Positions 41,849 through 51,590 of a stretch of DNA of 64,000 bases are shown here, piece after piece (position 1 is the stretch's first letter; every line of letters begins with the position of its first letter). Below the pieces are notes generated by a model. The model was not told the origin of the DNA. It was given only the letters and a program-made list of their open reading frames with translations, and searched no databases. Location: positions 1 through 64,000 of the forward strand of contig NZ_BMCU01000001.1 in NCBI RefSeq assembly GCF_014635345.1. The letters are read 5' to 3'. The stretch is from Rhodococcoides trifolii. GTDB lineage: Bacteria > Actinomycetota > Actinomycetes > Mycobacteriales > Mycobacteriaceae. Made by a program: the position numbers and the translations under genes.

Positions 41849-42751
41849 ATGGAGCTCTTCCCGACCACCCGACCGATCCCGACGACGGTCGTTCCAATCC
41901 CTGCGCGCAACGGAAAGACTCGCGTTCCGGAGCATCGACGCGCCCGAATGATCGTGGCGGGTACTCCGGTCGATCTGTGCGGCACACCCTATGTGCTTTC
42001 GACTGCGGCACAACGGTTGACGTCGGGCAAAGCACTTGCCATCGGCTCGGTCAATCTGGACCACATTCATCATTTCGGCGGTATCGAACGCACTCGGCAC
42101 AACCTCGTGACCGAGTCGAACACGATGGAGTGGCTGCTTCTGGCCGACGGAATGCCCATCGTGGACCGGGGAAACGAGTTGACGGGCACCCATTGGCCGC
42201 GCCTCACCGGCGCCGACTTGTTGCCCGAGATCCTGCATCTCGCGCACACGACGGATCGTTCCGTCGGATTTCTCGGCGGGACGCCCCTGGTTCACGAGCT
42301 GCTCCGGCGGCGACTGATGCGGAACTATCCGGGCCTGCGTGTGTCCGGGTACTGGTCGCCCGACCGGTCCGTTGTCGACAGTGACGAACTCAGCCACGCG
42401 GTGGCCGACGACATTCGCGACGCCGGAACCGACGTGCTCGTGGTCAGCCTCGGAAAACCTCGGCAGGAACTGTGGATCGACCGGCACGGTGACACGACGC
42501 AGAGTCGGCTCTTCCTCGCCTTCGGGGCAGCCACCGATTTTCTGGCCGGCCGCGTCGAACGTGCGCCGTCATGGATGAGCGAGCATGGTTTCGAGTGGCT
42601 GTACCGTCTCGCGAAAGAGCCTCAGCGACTTACTCATCGCTACTTGATCGAGGGTCCGGAGGCCTGGGTGCGGCTGCGCGGCGCGTACCTCGTCTCGGAC
42701 AGCAATCACCCGGCTCACGGCCGTGCCGGCACGCCGCAGGTGCTCGAGTGA
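41849..42751 (+). CDS. WecB/TagA/CpsF-family glycosyltransferase (GT26)
   Basis: About 300 residues. GT26 motifs are clear: GSVNLDHIHHF, LADGMPIV, FLAFGAATDFLAGRVERAPSWM and EWLYRLAKEPQRL. Such enzymes add ManNAc, ManNAcA or related residues as the second sugar on a polyprenyl-pyrophosphate-linked primer. It opens the surface-polysaccharide operon after an AT-rich 230-bp region that should hold the promoter. The ATG of MELFPTT is used; a GTG 20 codons upstream is also open. The stop overlaps the next gene (GTGA). Confidence 0.88.
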   Translation: MELFPTTRPIPTTVVPIPARNGKTRVPEHRRARMIVAGTPVDLCGTPYVLSTAAQRLTSGKALAIGSVNLDHIHHFGGIERTRHNLVTESNTMEWLLLADGMPIVDRGNELTGTHWPRLTGADLLPEILHLAHTTDRSVGFLGGTPLVHELLRRRLMRNYPGLRVSGYWSPDRSVVDSDELSHAVADDIRDAGTDVLVVSLGKPRQELWIDRHGDTTQSRLFLAFGAATDFLAGRVERAPSWMSEHGFEWLYRLAKEPQRLTHRYLIEGPEAWVRLRGAYLVSDSNHPAHGRAGTPQVLE

Positions 42752-43806
42752 GCAAGCCGTACGGTGTGGCAGTCATCGGGGCGGGCTATTGGGGACCGAA
42801 CCTGGCGCGGAACTTTCGGGGCTCGAGTGCGTGGGACCTCGTTGCGGTGTGCGACACGGATGCCGTTCGAGCGCAACGCGTCGTCGGTCCGCGTTCGACC
42901 GTCGAGGTCGAGACCGATGTGCATCGCCTGCTCGCACGCAGCGACATCGATGCCGTCGCGATCGCCACGCCGGCCGCGACCCATGCCCCGATCGCGCTCG
43001 CCGCTCTCGCTGCCGGAAAGCACGTCGTAGTCGAAAAGCCGTTGGCTCCAACGTCGGTGGACGCGTCCAAGATGGTCCGAGCGGCTCGTGACGCCGAGCT
43101 GATCCTGATGATCGACCACACCTACTGCTACACACCGGCCGTGACCTACATTCGCGACGTGATCGCGTCCGGTCTCCTCGGTCGTCTCCTGTACGTGGAG
43201 TCGACGCGCATCAATCTGGGCTTGATTCAGCCCGACGTGGACGTGCTGTGGGATCTGGCGCCGCACGACCTGTCGATTCTCGACTTCATTCTTCCCGGTG
43301 GTCTGACTCCGACACGGGTGTCCGCGACGGGGTCGGATCCGCTCGGCGCCGGCCGGGCGTGTGTCGGTCATCTGACTCTGTCGCTTCCGGGGGGCGGTGA
43401 CGCGCACATCAATGTGAACTGGTTGTCGCCGACCAAGATTCGACAGATGGTGATCGGCGGAAGCCATCGAACCCTCGTCTGGGACGATCTGGACCCGCTG
43501 CGTCGAGTGTCGGTTCACGATCGCGGAGTCGACCTGGGTTCGCCCGACGCCGACGAGCGACACGCCTCCGCCGTGTCCTACCGGCTCGGCGACATCACGG
43601 TTCCCGCGCTGTCGGAGAAGGAAGCGCTCGGTTCCATGGTGGAGGAGTTCGCGGCGGCCATCCGCGGTGATCGACCCTCGAGGACGGACGGCATCGCGGG
43701 TCTGCGGGTTCTGTCGGTACTCGAGGCGGCCGACCACAGCATGGCAGCGAACGGTTCACCCATCCGTCCACGGTTCGTGGACACGACCACCGGAGACCTC
43801 GAGTGA
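42748..43806 (+). CDS. Gfo/Idh/MocA-family sugar oxidoreductase
   Basis: 352 residues with an N-terminal Rossmann fold (VIGAGYWGPN), the family EKPLAP motif and a C-terminal alpha/beta domain. The context includes DegT aminotransferases and a WbpD-like acetyltransferase. This suggests a WbpB/WlbA-like 3-dehydrogenase that makes the 3-keto nucleotide sugar for amination, but inositol or other sugar dehydrogenases share the fold. Its GTG start lies in the upstream stop, and its own stop overlaps the next GTG. Confidence 0.82.
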   Translation: MSKPYGVAVIGAGYWGPNLARNFRGSSAWDLVAVCDTDAVRAQRVVGPRSTVEVETDVHRLLARSDIDAVAIATPAATHAPIALAALAAGKHVVVEKPLAPTSVDASKMVRAARDAELILMIDHTYCYTPAVTYIRDVIASGLLGRLLYVESTRINLGLIQPDVDVLWDLAPHDLSILDFILPGGLTPTRVSATGSDPLGAGRACVGHLTLSLPGGGDAHINVNWLSPTKIRQMVIGGSHRTLVWDDLDPLRRVSVHDRGVDLGSPDADERHASAVSYRLGDITVPALSEKEALGSMVEEFAAAIRGDRPSRTDGIAGLRVLSVLEAADHSMAANGSPIRPRFVDTTTGDLE

Positions 43807-44801
43807 CGGAACTGAGCGGGGCCACGGCCCTGGTCACGGGTGGTGCGGGCACCATCGGATCGACCATCGTCGATCAGCTGCTCGACGCGCAGTGCGGTCG
43901 AATCATCGTTCTGGACAACCTGGTTCGAGGCCGGCGTGCCAATCTCGAGGCCGCACTGACCGATTCGCGGGTCGAACTCGTCGTCGGAGACATCCGGGAC
44001 ATCGACACCGTGCACCGACTGACCCGCGGCGTGGACGTGCTGTTTCACCAGGCGGCCATCCGCATCACCCAGTGCGCCGAGGAACCGCGACTCGCGCTCG
44101 ACGTGCTCGTCGACGGAACCTTCACGGTGCTCGAAGCGGCCGCGGCAAACCATGTGGGCAAAGTGATTTCCGCATCGTCCGCATCCGTGTACGGCCTGGC
44201 GGAACAGTTTCCGACCACCGAGCGACACCACCACCACAACAACGACACCTTCTACGGCGCGGCCAAGAGTTTCGGCGAGGGGATGCTCCGGAGCTTCCGC
44301 GCGATGTACGGCATGGACTTCGTTGCCCTGCGGTACTTCAACGTCTACGGACCACGGATGGACGTTCACGGTCTCTACACCGAGGTCCTCGTGCGATGGA
44401 TGGAGCGGATCGCGGACGGCAAGCCGCCCCTCATCTTCGGCGACGGTTCCCAGACCATGGACTTCGCGTTCACCGAGGACATCGCGCGGGCCAATGTCGC
44501 AGCAGCCGCATCCGACGTCACGGACGGTGTGTACAACATCGGCAGCGGCACAGAGACGAGCCTCCGCGAACTGGCCGAAGCGCTTCTGCGCGTTATGGAT
44601 TCGAACCTACCCATCGAGTACGGACCGGAGCGTTCGGTGAATGCGGTGACGCGCAGACTCGCCGACGTCAGCGCCGCCCGGGACGAACTCGGGTACACGG
44701 CGCGGGTGGGTCTCGACGACGGTCTGCGTCGTCTGGTGGAGTGGTGGAGTCCGCAGCGCGACGAGATCCGCGCCGGTGGCACCGCGGTAGCGGCCCGATG
44801 A
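43803..44801 (+). CDS. NAD-dependent nucleotide-sugar epimerase/dehydratase (SDR)
   Basis: A 332-residue extended SDR. It has the GGAGTIGS nucleotide-binding motif, SASSASVYG and YGAAK (YxxxK) for catalysis, then RYFNVYGPRMD for substrate binding. It is GalE/WbpP-like and likely interconverts or dehydrates a UDP- or dTDP-sugar for the cluster's repeat unit. It is translationally coupled on both sides. The exact substrate is not evident. Confidence 0.85.
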   Translation: MTELSGATALVTGGAGTIGSTIVDQLLDAQCGRIIVLDNLVRGRRANLEAALTDSRVELVVGDIRDIDTVHRLTRGVDVLFHQAAIRITQCAEEPRLALDVLVDGTFTVLEAAAANHVGKVISASSASVYGLAEQFPTTERHHHHNNDTFYGAAKSFGEGMLRSFRAMYGMDFVALRYFNVYGPRMDVHGLYTEVLVRWMERIADGKPPLIFGDGSQTMDFAFTEDIARANVAAAASDVTDGVYNIGSGTETSLRELAEALLRVMDSNLPIEYGPERSVNAVTRRLADVSAARDELGYTARVGLDDGLRRLVEWWSPQRDEIRAGGTAVAAR

Positions 44802-45931
44802 AGCGCATCAATGTCATGCAACCCTGGATGGGAGCGGAAGAGATCGCCGCTGTGACCGAGGTGATCGAGTCCGGCTGGGTGGCTCAGGGGCCGCGCGTGA
44901 CGATGTTCGAGGATGCGTTCGCCGCACGCATGGAGACGAAACACGCTGTTGCGGTGACGAGTTGCACCACGGCATTACATCTGGCCCTCGTCGTGGCAGG
45001 TGTCGGTCCCGGTGACGACGTCGTGGTGCCGTCCTTCTCGTTCATCGCGACGGCGAATGCCGTTCGGTACGTCGGGGCGCGGCCGGTGTTCGCCGACGTG
45101 GACCCGGTGACGGGCAACGTCGACCTCGACACGGTCAAAACGGTGATCACCCCGGCGACGACGGCGGTGATCGTCGTGGATCAGGCCGGTGTGCCCGTCG
45201 ACCTGGACCCAATCAACGATCTCGCTCGATCGCTGTCGATCGCGGTGATCGAAGACGCGGCATGCGGAGCCGGATCGAGCTATCGCGGCCGACCGGTGGG
45301 GGCCGGTGCGGATGTCACGGCGTGGTCCTTCCACCCGCGCAAGATCCTCACAACCGGTGAAGGGGGAATGCTCACCACGAACAACGGAGCGTGGGCCAAC
45401 CGCCTCCGAAGTCTTCGCGAGCACGGGACCAGCGCAGGGGCGGCCGAGCGCCACGCGAGTTCGGTCCCGGTGGCCGAGCGGTACACCGAGGTCGCCTTCA
45501 ACTACCGCATGACCGATCTACAGGCGGCGATCGGCCTCGTGCAGTTGGGACGGCTCGACGTCGTCGTGGAGCGAAGACGTGAACTGGCTCAACGCTATTC
45601 CGACAAGCTGGCGGGCGTTACCGGTGTGCGCTGCGTCGCGGACCCGCCGCACGGCACGGCCAACTTTCAGTCGTTCTGGATCGAACTCACCGACCGCTAC
45701 CCGTGCACCCGCGACGAGCTTCTGGGCCGACTGGCCGACGCATCCGTCTCGGCGCGGCGCGGGATCATGGCAGCGCACCGCGAGCCCGCGTATGCAGTCG
45801 GCAACGCGTCGTGGGGCGACCTCTCGGTCACCGAACGGCTGACCGACACCACCCTGGTGCTACCGCTGTTCCACACCATGACCACCGCAGATCAGGACAG
45901 GGTCATCGACGTGGTGAGGGCGAGCTCGTGA
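44798..45931 (+). CDS. DegT/DnrJ/EryC1 aminotransferase, ArnB/PglE-like
   Basis: A 377-residue PLP enzyme. The PLP lysine is in SFHPRKILTTGEGG, with EDAACGAGS and FNYRMTDLQAAIG. The form of the N-terminus (QPWMGAEEIAAVTEVIESGWVAQGP) resembles enzymes aminating 4-keto nucleotide sugars (perosamine, bacillosamine). The next gene encodes a NeuD/PglD-type acetyltransferase, so the pair probably makes a 4-acetamido sugar (inference). It overlaps both neighbours by 4 bp. Confidence 0.86.
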   Translation: MKRINVMQPWMGAEEIAAVTEVIESGWVAQGPRVTMFEDAFAARMETKHAVAVTSCTTALHLALVVAGVGPGDDVVVPSFSFIATANAVRYVGARPVFADVDPVTGNVDLDTVKTVITPATTAVIVVDQAGVPVDLDPINDLARSLSIAVIEDAACGAGSSYRGRPVGAGADVTAWSFHPRKILTTGEGGMLTTNNGAWANRLRSLREHGTSAGAAERHASSVPVAERYTEVAFNYRMTDLQAAIGLVQLGRLDVVVERRRELAQRYSDKLAGVTGVRCVADPPHGTANFQSFWIELTDRYPCTRDELLGRLADASVSARRGIMAAHREPAYAVGNASWGDLSVTERLTDTTLVLPLFHTMTTADQDRVIDVVRASS

Positions 45932-46554
45932 CCACTCGCCTCGTTCTCGTCGCAGCGTCCGGCCTGGCGCGCGAGGCCGCAGCCGCCGTCCCCCCGGGCA
46001 TGCAGGTAGTGGGCTGCCTGGACGACGACCTCGAGGCCACCAGCGATGTCGTGATACTCGGAACAATCGATGCCGCCGCGCAATTCGACGATTGCATGTT
46101 CCTCGTCTGCGCGGGGTCCGGTGCGGTGCGTCAGTCCATCGTGGATCGGATGGGTGTCGGACCCGAGCGATTCGCGACGGTGGTCCACCCCAGCGTCGAC
46201 ATCCCCGCCGGCTGCACTCTCGGGAGCGGATGCGTCGTACTGGCGCACTCGGTCCTCACGGCTGACGTCACCGTCGGATCGCACTGCGTTCTCATGCCGC
46301 ACGTGACCTTGACCCACGACGTCGTGGTCGGTGACTTCGTGACACTGTGCGCCGGCGTGAGTCTGGGCGGTGGTGTCGCGGTCGGTGACGGGGCGTACGT
46401 GGGGATGAATGCTGCGGTGCGGCAGGGGGTTCGAGTCGGTTCGGATTCTCTGGTCGGAATGGGTGCCGTCGTGCTACAGGGGGTTCCGGACGGGCAGACG
46501 TGGGTGGGCTCGCCCGCCGGCCCGATTCGACGACCGCACAGCGGTGTCGCATGA
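45928..46554 (+). CDS. NeuD/PglD-like sugar O/N-acetyltransferase
   Basis: 208 residues. An N-terminal small Rossmann-like domain (LVLVAASGLAREAAAAV) is followed by a left-handed beta-helix of hexapeptide repeats (GCTLGSGCVVLAHS through VGSDSLVGMGAVV) and a conserved HPSVDIPAG start. In this family a His in the helix acts as base. Acetyl-CoA is the donor, and the acceptor is likely the amino sugar from the preceding aminotransferase. Confidence 0.84.
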   Translation: MTTRLVLVAASGLAREAAAAVPPGMQVVGCLDDDLEATSDVVILGTIDAAAQFDDCMFLVCAGSGAVRQSIVDRMGVGPERFATVVHPSVDIPAGCTLGSGCVVLAHSVLTADVTVGSHCVLMPHVTLTHDVVVGDFVTLCAGVSLGGGVAVGDGAYVGMNAAVRQGVRVGSDSLVGMGAVVLQGVPDGQTWVGSPAGPIRRPHSGVA

Positions 46555-47657
46555 GAGTCCCCTTCGTCGACCTTGCCGCGCAGCAGGCAGAGATTCACGA
46601 CGACCTTCTCCCGGAGATCGAGAAAGTCCTGCGCACGGCGGCATTCATCGGTGGACGCGCGGTTTCGGACTTCGAAGCCCAGTACGCCGACTACGTCGGA
46701 GTTCGCCACTGCATCGGGGTCGCCAACGGCACGGACGCAGTGGAATTGGCGTTGCGAGCGTGTGGGGTCGAACGGGGCGACGAAGTCGTGCTCCCGGCGA
46801 ACACCTTCATCGCGACTGCGGAAGCAGTGTCACGGATCGGTGCCGTGCCGGTACTCGTCGACGTCGTGCCCGACACCCTGCTGATCGACCCGCAGCAGGT
46901 GGACAAAGCCCTGACCCCGCGAACTGCTGCCGTCGTACCGGTTCACCTGTTCGGCCAGATCGCTCCCATGGACGCGATCGCGTCGATCTGCGACGGTGCC
47001 GACGTCGCGGTGATCGAGGATGCAGCCCAGTCGCAAGGCGCACGGCAAGGTGGGCAGAGCGCCGGGTCGTTCGGTCGCGCCGCGGCGACGAGCTTCTATC
47101 CCGGGAAGAACCTCGGCGCGGCGGGTGACGCCGGGGCCGTGACGACCGACGATCCCGCTGTCGCGGAGCGTGTTCGAGTCATCGCAGCGCACGGTAGTGC
47201 GACGAAGTACGTGCACGACGTCGTCGGCTTCAACTCTCGTCTCGATGCACTTCAGGCCGTGGTGCTGTCCGCCAAGCTGCGCCGGCTCGACGACTGGAAC
47301 ACGCGTCGCCGAGAAGCGGCCGCACGCTACGACACTCTTCTGAGCGACGTTCCGGGCATACGACTTCCGATCTCGGACGAGACGAACGTCGACGTGTGGC
47401 ATCTGTACGTCGTGCGGGTGGCCGATCGCGACGCCGTGGCGGACACGCTGGCCGCCGAAGGCGTCGCTACCGGCATTCACTACCCGACGCCTGTCCACCT
47501 CACCGGTGCGTACCGACACCTCGGCTACCGGTCCGGCGATTTCCCGGTCACCGAGACCGCGGCCTCGGAAATGCTGTCCCTGCCGATGTTCCCGCACATC
47601 ACAGCGGCACAGCAGGAGCACGTGGCGGACACGGTGCGTAGAACGCTTCGGGTGTGA
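46551..47657 (+). CDS. DegT/DnrJ/EryC1 aminotransferase, WbpE/FdtB-like
   Basis: A 368-residue PLP enzyme. The start MRVPFVDLAAQQAEI and the block GVANGTDAVELALRACGVERGDEV are characteristic of enzymes aminating 3-keto nucleotide sugars (WbpE, FdtB, QdtB). The PLP lysine is in TSFYPGKNLGAAGDAG. Together with the Gfo/Idh/MocA oxidoreductase and the WbpD-like acetyltransferase at the far end of the cluster, it could make a 3-acetamido sugar. It overlaps both neighbours by 4 bp. Confidence 0.87.
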   Translation: MRVPFVDLAAQQAEIHDDLLPEIEKVLRTAAFIGGRAVSDFEAQYADYVGVRHCIGVANGTDAVELALRACGVERGDEVVLPANTFIATAEAVSRIGAVPVLVDVVPDTLLIDPQQVDKALTPRTAAVVPVHLFGQIAPMDAIASICDGADVAVIEDAAQSQGARQGGQSAGSFGRAAATSFYPGKNLGAAGDAGAVTTDDPAVAERVRVIAAHGSATKYVHDVVGFNSRLDALQAVVLSAKLRRLDDWNTRRREAAARYDTLLSDVPGIRLPISDETNVDVWHLYVVRVADRDAVADTLAAEGVATGIHYPTPVHLTGAYRHLGYRSGDFPVTETAASEMLSLPMFPHITAAQQEHVADTVRRTLRV

Positions 47658-49111
47658 AGACTGCACCTCCCCGCACCGACGACCTCGGTACTCGAGCGGG
47701 CCGAGCGCTCGGTTGGAGTCTGGCCAACACCGCACTCGCACGCCTGGGTACCGTCGGAATAGGTATTGCTCTGGCACGACTGTTGGGGCCGACGGCTTTC
47801 GGCACCTTCGCCGTGGCCACGGTGGCGCTTCTCGCGGTCCTGAGTTTCAACGAGCTGGGCATTTCGTTGGCCATCGTGCGATGGCCCGGCGATCCCCACA
47901 CGATCGCGCCTACGGTCGCCACGCTGTCGGTCGCCACCAGCAGCATTCTCTTCGTCGGAACATGGTTCACCGCACCGGTGTTCGCTACCGCGATGGGTGA
48001 ACCGTCGGCGACGCCGGTGGTGCGGCTCATGTGTGTCTGCATCGTGTTGAACGGACTCGTGGCTGCACCGGCCGCGCTGATGCAGCGCGAGTTCATGCAG
48101 AAGCAACGGATGATCATCGACCAACTCGGAGTCTGGGTCGGCGCAGGCGTCTCCATCGCTCTCGCAGTCATGGGTACGGGCGCGATGAGCCTTGCGGTGG
48201 GTCGCATCGCGGCCAGCGTGTTGTCGGCGGTGCTGTTCGTTCACTTCGCCCCCAATCACCTTCGCTTCGGATTCGAGCCCGCACTTCTTCGGCCGCTGCT
48301 ACGTTTCGGGCTTCCGCTGGCCGGAGCTTCGGCGGTGGTCTTCGTCGCGTCGTACGCGGATCAGATCGTGGCCGGCAGTGCGCTCGGGGCAACAGAACTC
48401 GGCTTCTACGTTCTTGCGTTCAACCTCGCGTCGTGGCCCATCGCGCTGTTCTCCGGCCCGCTCCGATCGGTGGCCCCGGCAATGCTGGCCCGTCTTCAGG
48501 ACAGACCGGCGGAGATGACCGACGTCTTCCTGGGTCTGGCGGGAGTACTTGCAGCCGTATCGCTTCCGGTGTGCGCAGTGGTCGCTGCAGCGGCTCGACC
48601 CATTGTCGCCTTCGTGTACGGAGACGAATGGGCCCGATCCGCAGACGTGCTGACGTGGCTTGCGGCTGCAGCGGGCGCTCGGATTCTGTTCGAACTCGTC
48701 TACGACTATCTCGTCGTGACCAGGCGATCATCGACCATCCTCGTAGTTCAGGTGGCGTGGACCGTCGCGCTCGTCCCCGCGCTCGTGATCGCGTCCCACT
48801 ACGGCGGACTGGCCGGCATCGCCCTTGCGCAGTTCGTGGTGGCCTTGCTCGTCGCGCTCCCTCTCTACCTGCTTGCATTGCGATCGGTCGGTTCGTCTAC
48901 CTCCAGACTTGCTCGGCGGCTTCTCGTTCCGGCCGGCGCGTCGTGTTTTCTTGCACTCGGAGTCGCGGCCACCACCTCGCAGATCGGCAACTCTTTCGTG
49001 GCGTGCGCGGTTGCCGGGTCGCTCTGCGCCGCGACGGTCGCGGCTCTCGGTTTCTCCGACCGCGCAGCGATAGCGCGCCTGCGTTCGGCCCGAATCGGCG
49101 ACGCATCATGA
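47654..49111 (+). CDS. Polysaccharide flippase (Wzx-like, MOP superfamily)
   Basis: 485 residues with about 14 membrane segments. The N-terminal ALGWSLANTALARLGTVGIGIALARLLGPTAFG stretch is the typical start of lipopolysaccharide/teichuronic-acid exporters (Wzx/TuaB type). It should flip lipid-linked repeat units across the membrane for polymerisation. It is coupled to the aminotransferase upstream and a glycosyltransferase downstream. Confidence 0.87.
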   Translation: MKTAPPRTDDLGTRAGRALGWSLANTALARLGTVGIGIALARLLGPTAFGTFAVATVALLAVLSFNELGISLAIVRWPGDPHTIAPTVATLSVATSSILFVGTWFTAPVFATAMGEPSATPVVRLMCVCIVLNGLVAAPAALMQREFMQKQRMIIDQLGVWVGAGVSIALAVMGTGAMSLAVGRIAASVLSAVLFVHFAPNHLRFGFEPALLRPLLRFGLPLAGASAVVFVASYADQIVAGSALGATELGFYVLAFNLASWPIALFSGPLRSVAPAMLARLQDRPAEMTDVFLGLAGVLAAVSLPVCAVVAAAARPIVAFVYGDEWARSADVLTWLAAAAGARILFELVYDYLVVTRRSSTILVVQVAWTVALVPALVIASHYGGLAGIALAQFVVALLVALPLYLLALRSVGSSTSRLARRLLVPAGASCFLALGVAATTSQIGNSFVACAVAGSLCAATVAALGFSDRAAIARLRSARIGDAS

Positions 49112-50346
49112 GAATCCTGGTGTACCCGCACGATCTGGCGCTCGGGGGAAGCCAGATCAACGCGATCGAACTCGCTGCCGCTGTGAAGGCGGAGGGACAC
49201 GAGGTGATCGTGTACGGAAATCGAGGGCCGCTGGTGGGGATGATCGCCGACCTCGGCGTCGAGTTCGTCGCATCGCCGATACCGCGCCGACGACCGTCGC
49301 CGCGAGTCGTGGCCGACTTGCGGAGGACGTTGATCGACAACCGAATCGACATCGCACACGGGTACGAGTGGCCGCCTGCTCTGGAGATTGCACTCGCTAC
49401 CCGCGGCACCGCGGCGACGCCGGTGACGACTGTCATGTCGATGGCTGTCGCGCCGTTTCTGCCGCGAACCACCGATTTGGTGGTCGGCACCCGCCAGATC
49501 GCCGACGACGAAGGGCGCCGCGGACGCAGGCTCGTGTCCGTGATCGAACCACCCGTCGATCTCACGACGAACGCTGCTTCCGCTGTCGATCCGTCCGAGT
49601 TCGTCCACACCCGAGGTCTGGACCCTTCGGCGTCGACCGTCGTCACGGTGACACGACTCGCACGCGAGCTGAAGTTGGAGGGGACGCTGGTTGCGATGGA
49701 CGTGATCGGTGAACTGGCCCGCACCCGCCGCGTGCAACTCGTGGTGGTCGGCGACGGACCAGCGCGCGCCGAGGTGGACCGACGCGCTCGACTGGTGAAC
49801 GACAGGGTGGGCCGCACGGTCGTCATCGTCACAGGCCAACTCGACGACCCACGTGCCGCGTACGCCTGCGCCGACGTCGTTATCGGAATGGGCGGTTCGG
49901 CTCTGCGGGCCATGGCTTTCTCGAAACCCGTCGTCGTGCAGGGTGAATCGGGGTTCTGGTGCGCTCTGCGGCCCGACACGGTGGAGCAGTTCCTGTGGGC
50001 GGGGTGGTACGGGACAGGGACCGACCGGGCCGACGGGCATCGTGAGCTGACCCGACACCTGGTGCCGCTCCTGGACGACGCGCATTCTCGGGAGCGACTC
50101 GGAGCGTTCTCGTACGACACTGTGCGCACACGCTTCTCGCTCGCGGACGCGGGTGCGGAACAGATTCGCATCTACGAGGCCGCGATCGCACGCCGGCACG
50201 CACGAGGTCGACGGGACGCGGACCTCGTGAACACCTCCGCCCGATACGGACGACACTTCGTCGGGCAGTACCTTGCTCGACTCACCGGCACCCGTGCTAC
50301 CGAAGATTTCAACAGCGCACGGTCGATCGCGCGAGGGCGATCGTGA
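49108..50346 (+). CDS. Glycosyltransferase family 4 (GT-B)
   Basis: 412 residues. The N-terminal domain has the GGSQINAIELA acceptor loop. The C-terminal domain has TVTRLARELKLEG, VVVGDGPARAEVDRRA and a donor site GMGGSALRAMAFSKPVV. The usual first Glu of the EX7E motif is replaced here, so the donor site is atypical. It likely adds one sugar to the repeat unit in the cytoplasm. It overlaps both neighbours by 4 bp. Confidence 0.82.
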   Translation: MRILVYPHDLALGGSQINAIELAAAVKAEGHEVIVYGNRGPLVGMIADLGVEFVASPIPRRRPSPRVVADLRRTLIDNRIDIAHGYEWPPALEIALATRGTAATPVTTVMSMAVAPFLPRTTDLVVGTRQIADDEGRRGRRLVSVIEPPVDLTTNAASAVDPSEFVHTRGLDPSASTVVTVTRLARELKLEGTLVAMDVIGELARTRRVQLVVVGDGPARAEVDRRARLVNDRVGRTVVIVTGQLDDPRAAYACADVVIGMGGSALRAMAFSKPVVVQGESGFWCALRPDTVEQFLWAGWYGTGTDRADGHRELTRHLVPLLDDAHSRERLGAFSYDTVRTRFSLADAGAEQIRIYEAAIARRHARGRRDADLVNTSARYGRHFVGQYLARLTGTRATEDFNSARSIARGRS

Positions 50347-51590
50347 ACCGGCAGCCGGTCCTCGTGTACGTCTCCGGCGAGGGCTGGGACGACATCGCGG
50401 GCACCAATCGCCATCTGGCGGAGGCGCTTGCGCGAATTCGGCCCGTCCTGTGGGTCGATCCGGCCGTGTCCGTAGCCGGTCGTATCCGGCAACGGAGAGC
50501 CGGTGTCCGCCCGACGCCGACCGGGCTGAGCAACCCCGCGCCCGGACTGACCCGGCTTCATGTCGCCGGACCACCGGGGCTCACCCGACCGATCCTCTCC
50601 ACCCTGTCCGAGCGCCATGTCGCAACCGAGATCGACCTGGCGCTCCGTCGGTTGGACGCGTTCTGCGACGGTGTCGTCCTCACCAGTCCGATTCTTCGAT
50701 TTCCACCGGTGCTGGACAGACGACGTCTGCTGTACGTGACCGACGACTGGATGTCGGGTGCTCACATGATGGGTTTCGACACTGCGATGGTCCGCAGAGC
50801 CATGTCGCACAATGCTTTCAACGCTCAGGCGGTAGCAGCGGTGACACCCTCGTTGGCGGCCAAGGTAGCCGAGCTCATCGTGCCCGCACCGACGGTCCAG
50901 GTGCTTCCGAACGGATGCGAGCCCATGACCGACAACCATCGCATCCCCGTGGACCTACCGCCGGGTCCCTTGGTCGCTCTGGTCGGCCAGCTCAACGAGC
51001 GCCTGGACTACGACGTGCTCGAGCGAGTCGCGCACTCCGGTGTCACCGTCGTGATGATCGGGCCGCGCACCGAGCGGACCCGCGCCGTTTCCCGACGCCT
51101 CGACACTCTGTTCGCGATGCCGACGGTTCACTGGGTCGGTTCGGTCCCGGCCGCAGACCTCCCGTCCTATCTGGACAGGATGACCTTGGGGATCACACCG
51201 TACGCGGACAACGACTTCAACCGTTCGAGCTTTCCGCTCAAAACCCTGGAGTACCTCTCGCACGGGCTACCCGTGGTCGCCACCGATCTGCCCGCAGCGC
51301 GGTGGTTGGGTACGCCGCACATCGACATTGCGACATCACCGGCCGAATTCGCCGAGCTCGTCGTCCGTCGAGTCGCGTCGGCCCCGGATCGCCACGAAAT
51401 CGATCGGAAACGTTTCGCGCGCTTGCATTCCTGGGACGAACGAGCCGCCTCGCTGCTGAAACTGATCGACCCGCGTGAACCACGACGTCGACCGGTCACG
51501 CCTGAGGGCCGCGCGGATCTACCGACGGTCGATTCGGCACTGGGTGTTGCGGTGGCCACACAGGAGGAAGCTGACCGTTCTCACGCCTGA
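50343..51590 (+). CDS. Glycosyltransferase, TuaH/GT1-like (GT-B)
   Basis: 415 residues. Motifs YVSGEGWDD near the start, LLYVTDDW and YADNDFNRSSFPLKTLEYLSHGLPVV are typical of TuaH-like enzymes of teichuronic-acid and capsule clusters. The last 35 residues are low-complexity and lie antisense to the tail of the Wzz-like gene. It is the last gene of the plus-strand coupled operon. Confidence 0.82.
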   Translation: MNRQPVLVYVSGEGWDDIAGTNRHLAEALARIRPVLWVDPAVSVAGRIRQRRAGVRPTPTGLSNPAPGLTRLHVAGPPGLTRPILSTLSERHVATEIDLALRRLDAFCDGVVLTSPILRFPPVLDRRRLLYVTDDWMSGAHMMGFDTAMVRRAMSHNAFNAQAVAAVTPSLAAKVAELIVPAPTVQVLPNGCEPMTDNHRIPVDLPPGPLVALVGQLNERLDYDVLERVAHSGVTVVMIGPRTERTRAVSRRLDTLFAMPTVHWVGSVPAADLPSYLDRMTLGITPYADNDFNRSSFPLKTLEYLSHGLPVVATDLPAARWLGTPHIDIATSPAEFAELVVRRVASAPDRHEIDRKRFARLHSWDERAASLLKLIDPREPRRRPVTPEGRADLPTVDSALGVAVATQEEADRSHA

